Shown: positions 43,660-51,525 of the stretch, one piece after another
Position numbering within the stretch: position 1 is the first letter of the stretch
Layout: the number at the start of each line of letters is the position of its first letter
Assembly (NCBI GenBank): GCA_003140215.1
Contig: PLJL01000007.1
Span: 1-64,000, forward strand
DNA length: 64,000 bases
Source of the DNA: Vulcanimicrobiota bacterium
Lineage (GTDB): Bacteria; Vulcanimicrobiota; Vulcanimicrobiia; Vulcanimicrobiales; Vulcanimicrobiaceae
Direction: 5' to 3'
Made by a program: the position numbers and the translations under genes
Notes under the pieces: generated by a model
What the model saw: only the letters and a program-made list of their open reading frames with translations
Told to the model about the DNA's origin: nothing
Database searches by the model: none

Positions 43660-43687
43660 TATCGCGGTTACTATATCATATCTGATG
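43633..43687. promoter_or_regulatory. Repeated operator-like sites of the XRE gene
   Basis: ATCATATCTGATG occurs at 43634-43646 and again at 43675-43687, 41 bp apart, close to four helical turns. The first copy extends to a CATCA-TATC-TGATG palindrome. A TATAGT -10-like element on the minus strand (43674-43669) lies between them, so bound dimers would flank or cover the promoter. This fits autorepression by the XRE protein. Confidence 0.6.
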
Positions 43688-43785
43688 GTATCTGGAGGGC
43701 TCGCTTCCTGGGACTAAACGAAGGCGGCGAGGCACAAGTGATTCGGGTTAGGTGCTCGGCCTGCGGCGGCTGGCTGCGAAAAATG

Positions 43786-44023
43786 TCAGTCTTCCAGCAC
43801 GCCAACCCCGCGCCACGCGCGCGTAAGCGCATCGACCGTTGCCGTACCGTGTTTTTCGGCGGCGAACAGCGTTTGGATGGCGAAGATCGCGAAGCTGCAG
43901 TCCTCGCGAAGACCGCTGCACATCGCGTCGTACCAAATGCGGCCCGGCGTTTCCCAGGCGTGGCCGCCGAGCGCCTTCGCGAAGAGAAAGAAGGCGTGGT
44001 TGGGGATGCCGCTGTTGGTGTGG
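43786..44023 (-). pseudogene. Truncated 3' end of an M4 (thermolysin-like) protease gene
   Basis: Bases 43791-44023 align without gaps to 51531-51763, the end of the intact M4 gene, with clear but incomplete identity (roughly four of five bases). Translated on the minus strand it gives HTNSGIPNHAFFLFAKALGG, then WETPGRIWYDAMCSGLRE, and ends GVGVLED at a TGA (43786-43788). Only about 79 codons remain; similarity ceases abruptly near 44024, where the wHTH/nuclease gene begins on the other strand. It marks the left boundary of the accessory island. Confidence 0.85.
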
Positions 44024-44078
44024 CGCGGCAGTCGTCACTGCATGCCAGAAGTGCGGGAAGCGGCTCCGCGGCCTGCCC

Positions 44079-45305
44079 ATGAGACAGCGAGTTCCGGGCG
44101 GCCTCCGGAATCGCAACGACTTCTGCCCCTCGTGCGGCGGGGTGTATCCGTGGGCCGCTGAAGAGGTCGCGGTGAGCAACAGCCTCGGTCTATTCGAGGA
44201 CGACGTTGACGCAGTGATGCTGTTCGTCGCCAATCGGCATGACATGCGCCATGGCGCCTTCGGGGTCGTCGCGGTACTCCCAGCCGTGCCGACGATGGGA
44301 AACGATGACCTTCGGAATTTCGTGTCAGTTCTTGTGTCGCATGGGCTCTTGAAAGATGTAGGAGGCGGGCGGTTTCAGATTACGTTGGATGGTCTACGTC
44401 GAGCCGAGTCTGCGCGCTACCACAAGGGCGCTACGTCTCGCCTGCCGTTCGAATGGACGGACATCCGCGGCTTCACGCTGGCCGATGCCGTCCTGGTTCA
44501 TGTTAACCGGACCCACCAGCAAAAGAACATCTATATCGAGGACCTCTATGTTGAGTTTTCGTCGACACCTCTTGACGAACTGAAAGCGGCGGTCCGCGAC
44601 CTGCGGGACAAAAGCTACCTTAGCGCACCTAGCGATGAAGGATCAAAGATCTTGCGGAGGCTTCGCGAGCCGTCTACAGGCGCTCACGACCTCGAATGGG
44701 TATCCGGGCTCACCCCCGATGGGCTAAGGCATGCCACCAAACTTGAATCCGTTGCGAGCATCATGCCGAGCGCCACGGAGGAAATGGCAAGGAGGGTTGT
44801 GCGTTCTCTTTCGAAGCTAGAATCCGAGCCCGAGAACGAGGTCGAGGCAATGTTGCGGGCCATACCGCGTGCGTTACGCGAGTTGGACGCGGATAATCGA
44901 CGTAAGGACGGAGTTCCGTTTACCGTCGAGAACGAGTTCGATCTCCAGGATTTCGTTCGGGCGATGCTACGCGCGCGTTTCCCGGCGCTGAGCGCAGAAG
45001 ACGCCGTTCAGACCGTCGCAGGCCGGGGCGGTCGGGTTGATTTCCGCCTCAAGGACGAGCGCATCTATATCGAACTTAAGGTATTCCGCGACATGAACCA
45101 CTGGAGAAACTCGATGTATGGTGACATCTCATCGAAGATCCAGAGATATGGTCGTGAGCACGACTGCGACGACCTCTTCGTTTTCGTGTACGACCCGTTT
45201 GCGAAGTTCACCGAGGCCGAATCCGCTGAGCGCGACTTCTCGTACGATTCGACGATGGCGGGAAAGAAAGTCAACGTACGTTTGGTCGTCGCACCCAAAC
45301 ACTGA
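44079..45305 (+). CDS. Winged-helix / PD-(D/E)XK nuclease-domain protein
   Basis: At least 408 residues. The N-terminus has a CPSC zinc-ribbon half; an upstream in-frame CQKC (44043-44054) would complete it, so the true start may lie before 44079 or was cut off at the junction with the protease relic. The middle is helical with wHTH character (DLRNFVSVLVSHGLLKDVGG, GRFQITLDGLRR). The C-terminal domain is a PD-(D/E)XK fold (about residues 285-405): DLQDFVRAMLRARFPAL, GRGGRVDFRLKD, IYIELKVFRD with Asp, Glu and Lys in the right order, and DDLFVFVYDPF. This combination is common in antiphage and mobile DNA loci. It is convergent with the PLD gene. Confidence 0.78.
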   Translation: MRQRVPGGLRNRNDFCPSCGGVYPWAAEEVAVSNSLGLFEDDVDAVMLFVANRHDMRHGAFGVVAVLPAVPTMGNDDLRNFVSVLVSHGLLKDVGGGRFQITLDGLRRAESARYHKGATSRLPFEWTDIRGFTLADAVLVHVNRTHQQKNIYIEDLYVEFSSTPLDELKAAVRDLRDKSYLSAPSDEGSKILRRLREPSTGAHDLEWVSGLTPDGLRHATKLESVASIMPSATEEMARRVVRSLSKLESEPENEVEAMLRAIPRALRELDADNRRKDGVPFTVENEFDLQDFVRAMLRARFPALSAEDAVQTVAGRGGRVDFRLKDERIYIELKVFRDMNHWRNSMYGDISSKIQRYGREHDCDDLFVFVYDPFAKFTEAESAERDFSYDSTMAGKKVNVRLVVAPKH

Positions 45306-45363
45306 GTAATATGTCGCGAGCGCTCAGGTGCTCGGTGCAGTGCGTAGCAACCTGACCAATGCG

Positions 45364-46338
45364 TTACCTTCCGGCGTGTTCGGCTAGGTAGAGCCGTATG
45401 CGCGCCGCCGTCTGCGCGGAGATTCGCCGTTCTGTCCGCCCGCTCTCTGGGAACGTCGCGATCTGGCTCCTTTCGAGATCGCCTCGAAACCGCCGAAGCC
45501 GCACGCCCTGTTGTTTTGAGTCGGCTTCCAAGGCGAGAACACGCACTAATTTGCCGTCACGCCGTTCGCGGTGAATTTGGCTAAGCACCCGCATTGGTCC
45601 ATATACGACGTTCACGTCTCGGTCGATCACGATAACCTCATCTCCGGTGCGGACCTCGTCGAAAAGTCGTGAACCCCGCGATCCCTCGAAGAAAATCGGG
45701 AAGAGCTCGAAGCGATCGACCTTCTCGACTCGATCTTCCGACTGCGCTTCCCATCGGTCGTAGTTCTCGGAAAGTTCTTCTTCGTACTCGCCCTTGATGT
45801 TCGTGATCCACAGGACGTTCGTGTCGTCACGACGGTCGGATCGCCGCTTTCGTGGACGGCGTTCCTTGTGGGGTTGCGCCCGGTAGAGGGGGATCAACGG
45901 CTTGACAGCGTCTTCGTCGAGACGCTTGGTGGGCAGGCTGCCGATCCATGCGACCACTGACGCTACAAAGGCCGAATCCTCGATTCGGGCAGCGGTCTCG
46001 GTTAATACGTCCGCCGAATGGTTGGAGGCGTTGTTCGAGCCGATGAAGACGACCCCGTCGGCCATGTAGACCTTCGCGTGTAGCCGTGGTACCGAATGAC
46101 AGCGCACACCCGTCTTTACGAGGCGCATCAAGACACGCGGGTCGGTCAATCCCGCTTTTACATTCGCCACCGACGCGTTAACGTAGAGCGCATCACCGCT
46201 TTCAAGATGCATGAGGTCGTCGGCGCCCGAGCCGATGTACGCGGACACGACGACACGTACAGCGGTCGCGTCCTTCAGGGCCTTCTTGATTGTCCGCCAT
46301 GGCTTGGCGAGAAAAGCGGCGTCTCGTGCGGTCTTCAT
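45364..46338 (-). CDS. Phospholipase D-like nuclease
   Basis: A 324-residue protein with one HKD motif: His87, Lys89 and Asp94 in LHAKVYMADGVVFIGSNNAS. One motif per chain means it probably works as a dimer, like Nuc and BfiI-type nucleases. The N-terminal part (VRVVVSAYIGSGADDLMHL) forms the fold before the motif. The C-terminal half is a separate basic domain (RRPRKRRSDRRDD, then ENYDRWEAQSEDRVEKVDRF) of unknown role, perhaps for DNA binding. ATG 46338 follows GGGAGG by 6 bases and is preferred over the upstream Met at 46386. Convergent with the nuclease gene at 44079, both facing each other across 58 bp. Confidence 0.78.
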   Translation of the reverse strand: MKTARDAAFLAKPWRTIKKALKDATAVRVVVSAYIGSGADDLMHLESGDALYVNASVANVKAGLTDPRVLMRLVKTGVRCHSVPRLHAKVYMADGVVFIGSNNASNHSADVLTETAARIEDSAFVASVVAWIGSLPTKRLDEDAVKPLIPLYRAQPHKERRPRKRRSDRRDDTNVLWITNIKGEYEEELSENYDRWEAQSEDRVEKVDRFELFPIFFEGSRGSRLFDEVRTGDEVIVIDRDVNVVYGPMRVLSQIHRERRDGKLVRVLALEADSKQQGVRLRRFRGDLERSQIATFPESGRTERRISAQTAARIRLYLAEHAGR

Positions 46339-46628
46339 ACGGCCCTCCCGCCTCGGGCTGATCAGGAGCGCGAGGCGCCGGATCATACCGGCACTATAGT
46401 TTCTGTTCCTCCTCTCCCCGCAGCCGCCAGGATGATCGGGATGCCGGGGTCGGCGTGGGACGGGGAATCCGTCGTACCTGCCGCTTCGCGCCGTCGCCGG
46501 CGCGCTGGATGCGCAGATCGACGACCTGGTCCGGGAAGCCGGCTGAGCCAGCTGTAGCCCGGACCCGCTCCTGGACTTTTTCGGACCCGCTAGAAAATAG
46601 GGAGGAGTCGGAGGCGAAACGGTCCGGC

Positions 46629-46952
46629 ATGATTCCAGAAACAATCGTCGCTAGCGCGCTCTACGGCTGCCCGGACGCAAACCTCGAACTCGGCTACCGG
46701 GTCGTCGTGGAGGTCTTGCGGCCCACGAACGAGCCGAATCTCGCGACCCCAGAGTATGAGGTCCGCATTTTCGATCACCACCAGCCCGACGGCTGGACGG
46801 CGAACGTGCCGGAGTTCGACTTCGACGACTCATACTTGCGGGCGATTACGTCGGCCGAGCGCGATCGGCGGATTGCGGACTTGCACCAAAAACCCACGAA
46901 TGCGGACCGTCGCGATTGCCAGGACCGTCGCCCCGACCGTCGTATCGTCTGA
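46629..46952 (+). CDS. Hypothetical protein
   Basis: A 107-residue protein that I do not recognise. It starts MIPETIVASALYGCPDANLE and has a beta-rich centre (YRVVVEVLRP, YEVRIFDHH, WTANVPEFDFDDSYLRAI) and an Arg/Asp-rich end. The upstream in-frame extension to 46455 lacks coding character. Composition is less GC-biased at third positions than the ribosomal region. Confidence 0.45.
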   Translation: MIPETIVASALYGCPDANLELGYRVVVEVLRPTNEPNLATPEYEVRIFDHHQPDGWTANVPEFDFDDSYLRAITSAERDRRIADLHQKPTNADRRDCQDRRPDRRIV

Positions 46953-46982
46953 GCAATCTACTTTCGCAACGTGACGGAACTC

Positions 46983-47132
46983 ATGCCTTTCGACGTGCGT
47001 GGAAAGAAAAACCGCACCCTGAAGCCAGGACGCACGATGCCGAACTTTATCGGCACCCGCAGCGCCGCCACAGTCAGAAAACCGGGCGAAATGTGGCGCG
47101 TGATCGAGCAATGCAGCCCGCTGACACAGTGA
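46983..47132 (+). CDS. Small basic protein, uncertain
   Basis: A 49-residue frame beginning MPFDVRGKKNRTLKPG and ending EMWRVIEQCSPLTQ. It is too short for family assignment. It has some protein-like features (a basic N-terminal half and an amphipathic C-terminal helix) and follows the preceding gene by 30 bp. A non-coding interpretation is nearly as likely. Confidence 0.3.
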   Translation: MPFDVRGKKNRTLKPGRTMPNFIGTRSAATVRKPGEMWRVIEQCSPLTQ

Positions 47133-47248
47133 GCGGCTAATCCACTCCGCGCGACGCCGTCGACTTGCGGCGTCTGAGTCTCGGGGCGCGAAGTGGGATA
47201 TTCGCCGGACACCACACGGAAATGAGAAAAAGGGGCCACGGTGTCCTG

Positions 47249-48226
47249 TCAGGGGATCTTGAGAATCTCCCTAGGCGAAACGAAAGCAAATGCGCGCGAG
47301 GCGGCGTCCATGACGAGCGCGTGTCGGCGCGATACGCGGTACTGGGCGAGGTCGTCTGTGACGATGAAGTCTGCCTCCACTGTGTCGAATAGACGAATGT
47401 AGATCGCACCCGAACCGCTGGGTAGCCGGTGCAGCATGATGACGTGTGCGTCACTCGGATTCAGGCCCTGCAGATCAAACCTCACGGGAACTTTCTCAGC
47501 ATATATTCGCACAGGCGCCGTCTCATCGCCGCGCAGGTAGCGGTTCATGTTCACGGCAACCGGGTCGTCGAGCCACGAGTCTCCAAGGAGATGCCACGTA
47601 GTCTCGTACGCAATCTTCAGGAGACCCGGAAGGTGGCCTGTCGTGCGTACCGGCACCCGTAGCTCAACGGTCGTGTCCTCCTCGACGCGCTCGAGGCTCA
47701 CGACGAAGTGCGCCACCAGTCGCTTAACCTCTTCATCTGGAACAGTAAGACCCTTCTGCGAGAATGCATCGCGCAGTCGTCGTTCGAGAATGCGATGTGC
47801 CTTCGGCATGTCCGCTGGATCGATCGCGACGTTGTCCGGAGGGAGGCTGACGGACCAATTTCCGTTCGGGTCGAGTAACACGACAAAGTCCGCAAACGGG
47901 ATCGAGTGCTTTCGGGTGGGCCGTCCCGCTCGGTCAGTCGAGACATTCATGTAGCGCGACGTGCCGATTACGCGCACTGGCCGTGCAAGAGCCTCGCGTT
48001 CACGGTTCGGAACGCTTCCGGAATGACCCTCGAGACCCAGCGCAATTCGCCTCATCTCGATCGAGGTGAGCTTGACAAGACCGGCGTCGTGCCTCGTGCC
48101 GAAGTCGTTGTCGCAGTCCTGGCATACGCGGTCAATGGTCCAAGAACCACCAACCGATAGCGGAATCGTATGCTCGCCTACGCCAGCGCGCGGCGGCTTC
48201 TCGAGGCGACAAATGATGCAGTGCAT
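47249..48226 (-). CDS. HNH-type zinc endonuclease-domain protein
   Basis: A 325-residue protein whose first about 55 residues form an HNH-like site: CIICR, then GEHTIPLSVGGSWTIDRVC, then CQDCDNDFG. The two CxxC pairs bind zinc and the EHTIP His is the expected general base. The remaining about 270 residues are a separate domain (RYMNVSTDRAGRPTRKHS, AHRILERRLRDAFSQKG, LKIAYETTWHLLGDSWLDDP) without known family. ATG 48226 starts MHCIICRLE; the frame continues upstream into the decayed glycosylase-like gene but does not need it. Such HNH proteins occur often in restriction and other defence loci. Confidence 0.72.
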   Translation of the reverse strand: MHCIICRLEKPPRAGVGEHTIPLSVGGSWTIDRVCQDCDNDFGTRHDAGLVKLTSIEMRRIALGLEGHSGSVPNREREALARPVRVIGTSRYMNVSTDRAGRPTRKHSIPFADFVVLLDPNGNWSVSLPPDNVAIDPADMPKAHRILERRLRDAFSQKGLTVPDEEVKRLVAHFVVSLERVEEDTTVELRVPVRTTGHLPGLLKIAYETTWHLLGDSWLDDPVAVNMNRYLRGDETAPVRIYAEKVPVRFDLQGLNPSDAHVIMLHRLPSGSGAIYIRLFDTVEADFIVTDDLAQYRVSRRHALVMDAASRAFAFVSPREILKIP

Positions 48227-48349
48227 AGGACGCTCTTCGCTGCACGCGATGCGGATACTCGTCGGCGGCCGGATGCGTGCTAGGACAGGTCGCCGCGCGT
48301 GGTCACTGCGACTTTGGCGCGTCAGTCGCTCCTGCGACAATCCGGCGTA

Positions 48350-49140
48350 GAAACATCGAGGTAGTTGGGTGCACAGCGCTTCATGAGCTGCTGCGGCCCG
48401 CCCCGACTTGGTTGAGAAAAGCGCCGTGAACGCTATGAAGCGCGGTCTCCCTCCCAAGACGCGTTCAATTGGCGCTTCGGGTATTGGAATGCCAGTGCCG
48501 AGGAACCAACGATGCGCGAAGGCGCCGACGGCAATGATCACCCGAGCTGCCGCGACGGACATGACGTCTCCATGTGCATGTCTCCACACGTCTTTGCGGC
48601 CTCCCCTCCCCGATCTCGTGCGGTGACTTGCAATGCACAATCTCGGTCACGGCGTAGTCCCGATCGGATACGACGGGACGATCGCGAATGAGTTCCCGCG
48701 CTCTTGCGAGTGCTCCAGACCAGTAGCGCAAGGCCATGATCGGCTTCCCGTCGGGAGTGATGGTCCGTATACCATCGAGGATGTACTGGCATCGGCCGCC
48801 GCCGTGAGCCAAGTGGTGCGACTCCCAGACCTTGTCATCCGGACTCGCTCGGGGGCGTGGTCATCGCCCCGATGGACGGGTTGGAGGCAAAAAAGAGGAT
48901 CGGTGCCACGTCAATCTCGCCGACCAGGGCTCGGGGACCTGAAAGTCCGCGTACGAGGTGGCCCCGCGTTCGCGTCGCTGGTACTCCACGATCGTCCGGC
49001 ACGGGTGCGGCTGGGACGTCTCCAGACAGAGTCGGACGTTTGGGCAGCGCGATACCGACTCGAAGACGGCGCGCGCGGTTCGGTGTCATCGATCTGCATC
49101 CGGACAGGTTATCGGTGTCCCAACAGCAGCCTTTGTAATT
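48350..49140 (-). pseudogene. Decayed uracil-DNA-glycosylase-superfamily gene
   Basis: Segments of one protein appear in order but in different frames on the minus strand: a family start (CRTIVEYQRRERG, then ADFQVPEPW near 48980), APILFFASNPSI near 48890, ALRYWSGALARARELI near 48730, DYAVTEIVHCKSPHEIGEG near 48640, then EAAKTCGDMHMET and finally AAARVIIAVGAFAHRWF near 48540. At least three frameshifts (near 48960, 48600 and 48570), and perhaps one near 48425, break it. The order and motifs match UDG-like proteins of about 240-260 residues. No functional product is expected. Confidence 0.6.
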
Positions 49141-49180
49141 ACGGCTTGGGGCAATGCCGGATGCCACGCGCTTGTGAAGA

Positions 49181-50077
49181 ATGAGCGGCTGGGTCATGCC
49201 CGCCTATGGAAAGCGCCTCATCCTTTTTCTGGACATCCTGGGCTTCAGCGAGATCGTGGCGCAGTCCGCGAAAAAGCCCGATGCGCTACGATCGCTCTTA
49301 GCCGCGATCGACGTGATCCTCGAATTCGGTAAAGGCAGTATTGGTGGAAGTAAGCGCGCCTCGCAGTACTCGGATTCCTTCGTTGTCTCGTACCGGTTCA
49401 CGGAAGAGTCCGCCGCATTTGATTTGGTCAATGATGTTGCACTACTGGTCATCGAGCTAGCATTTCTCGGCTTCTTGGTGCGAGGCGCCATAACTATCGG
49501 CGAACTCATCCATACGAAACGCTATCTTGTCGGGCCGGCAATGGTCAAGGCCTATGAGATGGAGTCGATGCAGGCCGTGTATCCGCGGGTCCTCATCGAT
49601 CCAGTCGTTCTGAAGCTTGCGAGGAAGTACCACGCTTCGCAGAATAGCCCGCGCGAAGAAGCTGGCTTTGTGCGTGATTTCATGACCAAGGACCCGACCG
49701 ATGGACGATTTTACTATGACTATGTGTCCTGGAACTCTGTCGTGGCCCACGCTGGTGCTGAGGCGCATCTTTACGGCGAATATCTCGTGACGCTCGGAGG
49801 TCTCATTAAGCGCGGCCTACGCCATAAGAAGCCTGCTGTTCAAGAGAAGTATCTGTGGCTGCATCGGCAATATGTCGCAGCGATCGATTTGCTCCTAGCA
49901 GAACCTTCCGATACCCGCTTCCGCGAGGAGAATCCCGGCCTTTGCGAGGACGCGGCCGCTCTTCCGCGCTTTGAGGACCTGGCCCAGGCTGCGCGAGCCG
50001 CTGTGAAGGCCGAATGCGGCGGGAGTCCCTGCCGCGCCCCTACCGCGTCCACTCGCGTAGCAAAACGCTCCGGCTGA
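49181..50077 (+). CDS. Nucleotidyl-cyclase-fold protein
   Basis: A 298-residue protein whose first about 200 residues resemble class III nucleotidyl cyclases and their relatives. RLILFLDILGFSEIV carries the first metal-binding Asp (18), SQYSDSFVVSYRF carries the second (65), and LVRGAITIGELIHTKRYLVG with GPAMVKAYEMES and AVYPRVLIDPVVL follow as in the family. Known relatives make cyclic nucleotides, including antiphage signals in Pycsar. Catalytic transition-state residues cannot be verified by eye. The last about 100 residues are helical. No obvious effector gene (TM-, TIR- or nuclease-fused) touches it, so the assignment to signalling is inference. Confidence 0.68.
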   Translation: MSGWVMPAYGKRLILFLDILGFSEIVAQSAKKPDALRSLLAAIDVILEFGKGSIGGSKRASQYSDSFVVSYRFTEESAAFDLVNDVALLVIELAFLGFLVRGAITIGELIHTKRYLVGPAMVKAYEMESMQAVYPRVLIDPVVLKLARKYHASQNSPREEAGFVRDFMTKDPTDGRFYYDYVSWNSVVAHAGAEAHLYGEYLVTLGGLIKRGLRHKKPAVQEKYLWLHRQYVAAIDLLLAEPSDTRFREENPGLCEDAAALPRFEDLAQAARAAVKAECGGSPCRAPTASTRVAKRSG

Positions 50078-50126
50078 GGCACTATGCGTAACTGAGTGCC
50101 GTCCTGCAGATCTTCGTTCGCGTCGC

Positions 50127-50644
50127 TTAAGCGAGTCTGAGGTCCTTGAGGCGGTACTCCAGGGCCTCGTTCGACATCATGAGTGCGTCGGAAACACGTT
50201 CAGCGTTGCCGTGCTGTTCACGCCACACCTCGCGAACAAGCCCTTCGGGCATCAGCAGATGCGCAGCGAACTTATTGGCGCGGATCTCTCTCTTCCTGCG
50301 CAGCCCCGCTCGCCGCTCGTCCATCAGGCCAAGCCGTCATCCTCCTCGGTGCACTCGAACATCTCGGGCTCATCGAGACCGAACAAGAGGCTGGCGCTCC
50401 CGTGGCTGTGCTCGAGCCGCACGTGTCCGATCTCGTGTGCGATCGTGAAGCGTTGCCGTACCGGGATGCTGTCGCTATTCACCATGATGGCGTTGGGTGC
50501 CGACGTAAACAGATCCAAGAGCGGCTTCCCCGACGGACTCAGATCGGGGATGAACATGAGTTCGAGTTTGCAGTATTTCTGGGCGATATGCTCGACATCA
50601 ATCGCTCGACCGTTGGGTAGGCGCGGCTGGCCGCAGCGGGTCAA
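50127..50644 (-). pseudogene. ImmA/IrrE-type metallopeptidase gene split by a frameshift
   Basis: Two adjoining frames encode one protein. The upstream part (50324-50644, 106 residues) has the HEXXH zinc motif IAHEIGHVRLEH (His70, Glu71, His74). The downstream part (50127-50324, 65 residues) starts with an ATG that shares a base with the upstream stop and continues with the family C-terminus RANKFAAHLLMPEGLVREV. In intact members these parts are joined. The TGATG junction could allow coupled translation of two chains, but loss of function by a one-base shift is more likely. ImmA peptidases usually cleave an adjacent repressor; none is directly adjacent. Confidence 0.7.
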
Positions 50645-50700
50645 AGTCTCGTGCGCTACCGATGACGGGATCGATTAAGGCTTCTGGACCATGAAGCGGC

Positions 50701-50877
50701 TCATCGAATCCGCTCTCCTCTTTGTTTGAGGAGATTCGCGCAGCGAAGATTTGCACCGTCGAGGAAGGCGACTCTGGCGTTGGCTTCACGGAGGTTCGAG
50801 CGGATCAGCGTTGCGCGCGTGAGGTTTGCGCCTCTGGCGTAGACGCCGGACGGGTCCAACCCGACAGGTCGTCGCAC
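50701..50877 (-). CDS. Short pentapeptide-repeat protein or fragment
   Basis: A 58-codon minus-strand frame from GTG 50877 to TGA 50701 contains consecutive A(D/N)LxX-type units: GANLT, RATLI, RSNLR, EANAR, VAFLD, GANLR, CANLL. This pattern is characteristic of the pentapeptide-repeat right-handed helix. Known members are usually much longer, so this is probably a remnant of a larger gene, although the frame is intact. Some related proteins mimic DNA. Confidence 0.5.
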   Translation of the reverse strand: MRRPVGLDPSGVYARGANLTRATLIRSNLREANARVAFLDGANLRCANLLKQRGERIR

Positions 50878-50986
50878 TTAGCATGATCGCTCGGCGTCGT
50901 GGTCGGTCCCGACGCTCCTCGGCCAGGGAAATCGGCACCGACCTCTGCGGAGGTGAAATCACCTGCTGCTACGGACCTTTCGCCGT

Positions 50987-51190
50987 ATGTGGAAAGCTAA
51001 GATGACGGACGGTTCGACCTACGAACTCAGGGACGCCGAGGCCGCCGAGATCATGAATAAGATCGCGTTTGGTCAGGGATCAGCCCCGCATCCCGTTGCC
51101 ACGGATCAGAACGGCAGCACCCATCGTGGGGAGACCTTTAACATAAGACCCACGGAGATAGAATCTTTCGCTCGAATGCCGCTGAAGTAA
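50987..51190 (+). CDS. Small hypothetical protein
   Basis: A 67-residue frame beginning MWKAKMTDGSTYELRDAEAA and ending TFNIRPTEIESFARMPLK. It has a short-strand, helix, strand character and a plausible composition, but I recognise no family. A strong hairpin follows within 10 bases of the stop, which supports a transcribed unit. Confidence 0.45.
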   Translation: MWKAKMTDGSTYELRDAEAAEIMNKIAFGQGSAPHPVATDQNGSTHRGETFNIRPTEIESFARMPLK

Positions 51191-51199
51191 ACACGGCTC

Positions 51200-51235
51200 G
51201 GCGCCGTGCGCGCACTACCAGAGGCGCACGGCGCC
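51200..51235. terminator. Strong 12-bp hairpin after the small gene
   Basis: GGCGCCGTGCGC (51200-51211) pairs perfectly with GCGCACGGCGCC (51224-51235) around a 12-nt loop. There is no T run after it on the plus strand, so it may be a structural terminator or a mobile repeat. The rest of the gap to the M4 gene (51236-51525) shows no gene; a 57-codon plus-strand frame at 51445 is antisense to the M4 end and was not called. Confidence 0.5.
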
Positions 51236-51525
51236 GCGTTCGTGCCCCAGCCCTCGGCGTCGGGGAGGCCAACTTCTGTGCCAAATCGGCGCGTGTGATG
51301 CAGCCACCCGACGAAATCACGTCTGGATGCGTGCATTTCGACCGATGAAGCAGCGGTTCGGAAAACCGCGTCATGGCAACCTTTGTGCCCGTGCGCTGTT
51401 GCGATCGCGGCTGCTGACATACTCGAAAGGAGGGCGATTTCCAGATGAATATTTTGTCGGCTATGCCCGCCGCCAAGAAGGGCCATAGCAGCGGCGTGAC
51501 GGCGCCACCCGGCCGCGAAATGACG

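Noticed and set aside
43738..44082. Plus-strand frames over 43738-44082, including an N-terminal extension of the nuclease gene
   Set aside because: They are antisense to the M4 relic, whose minus-strand reading preserves protease motifs.
48633..49184. 183-codon plus-strand frame
   Set aside because: It runs opposite the decayed glycosylase-like gene, whose motifs are recognisable on the minus strand; the plus frame shows none.
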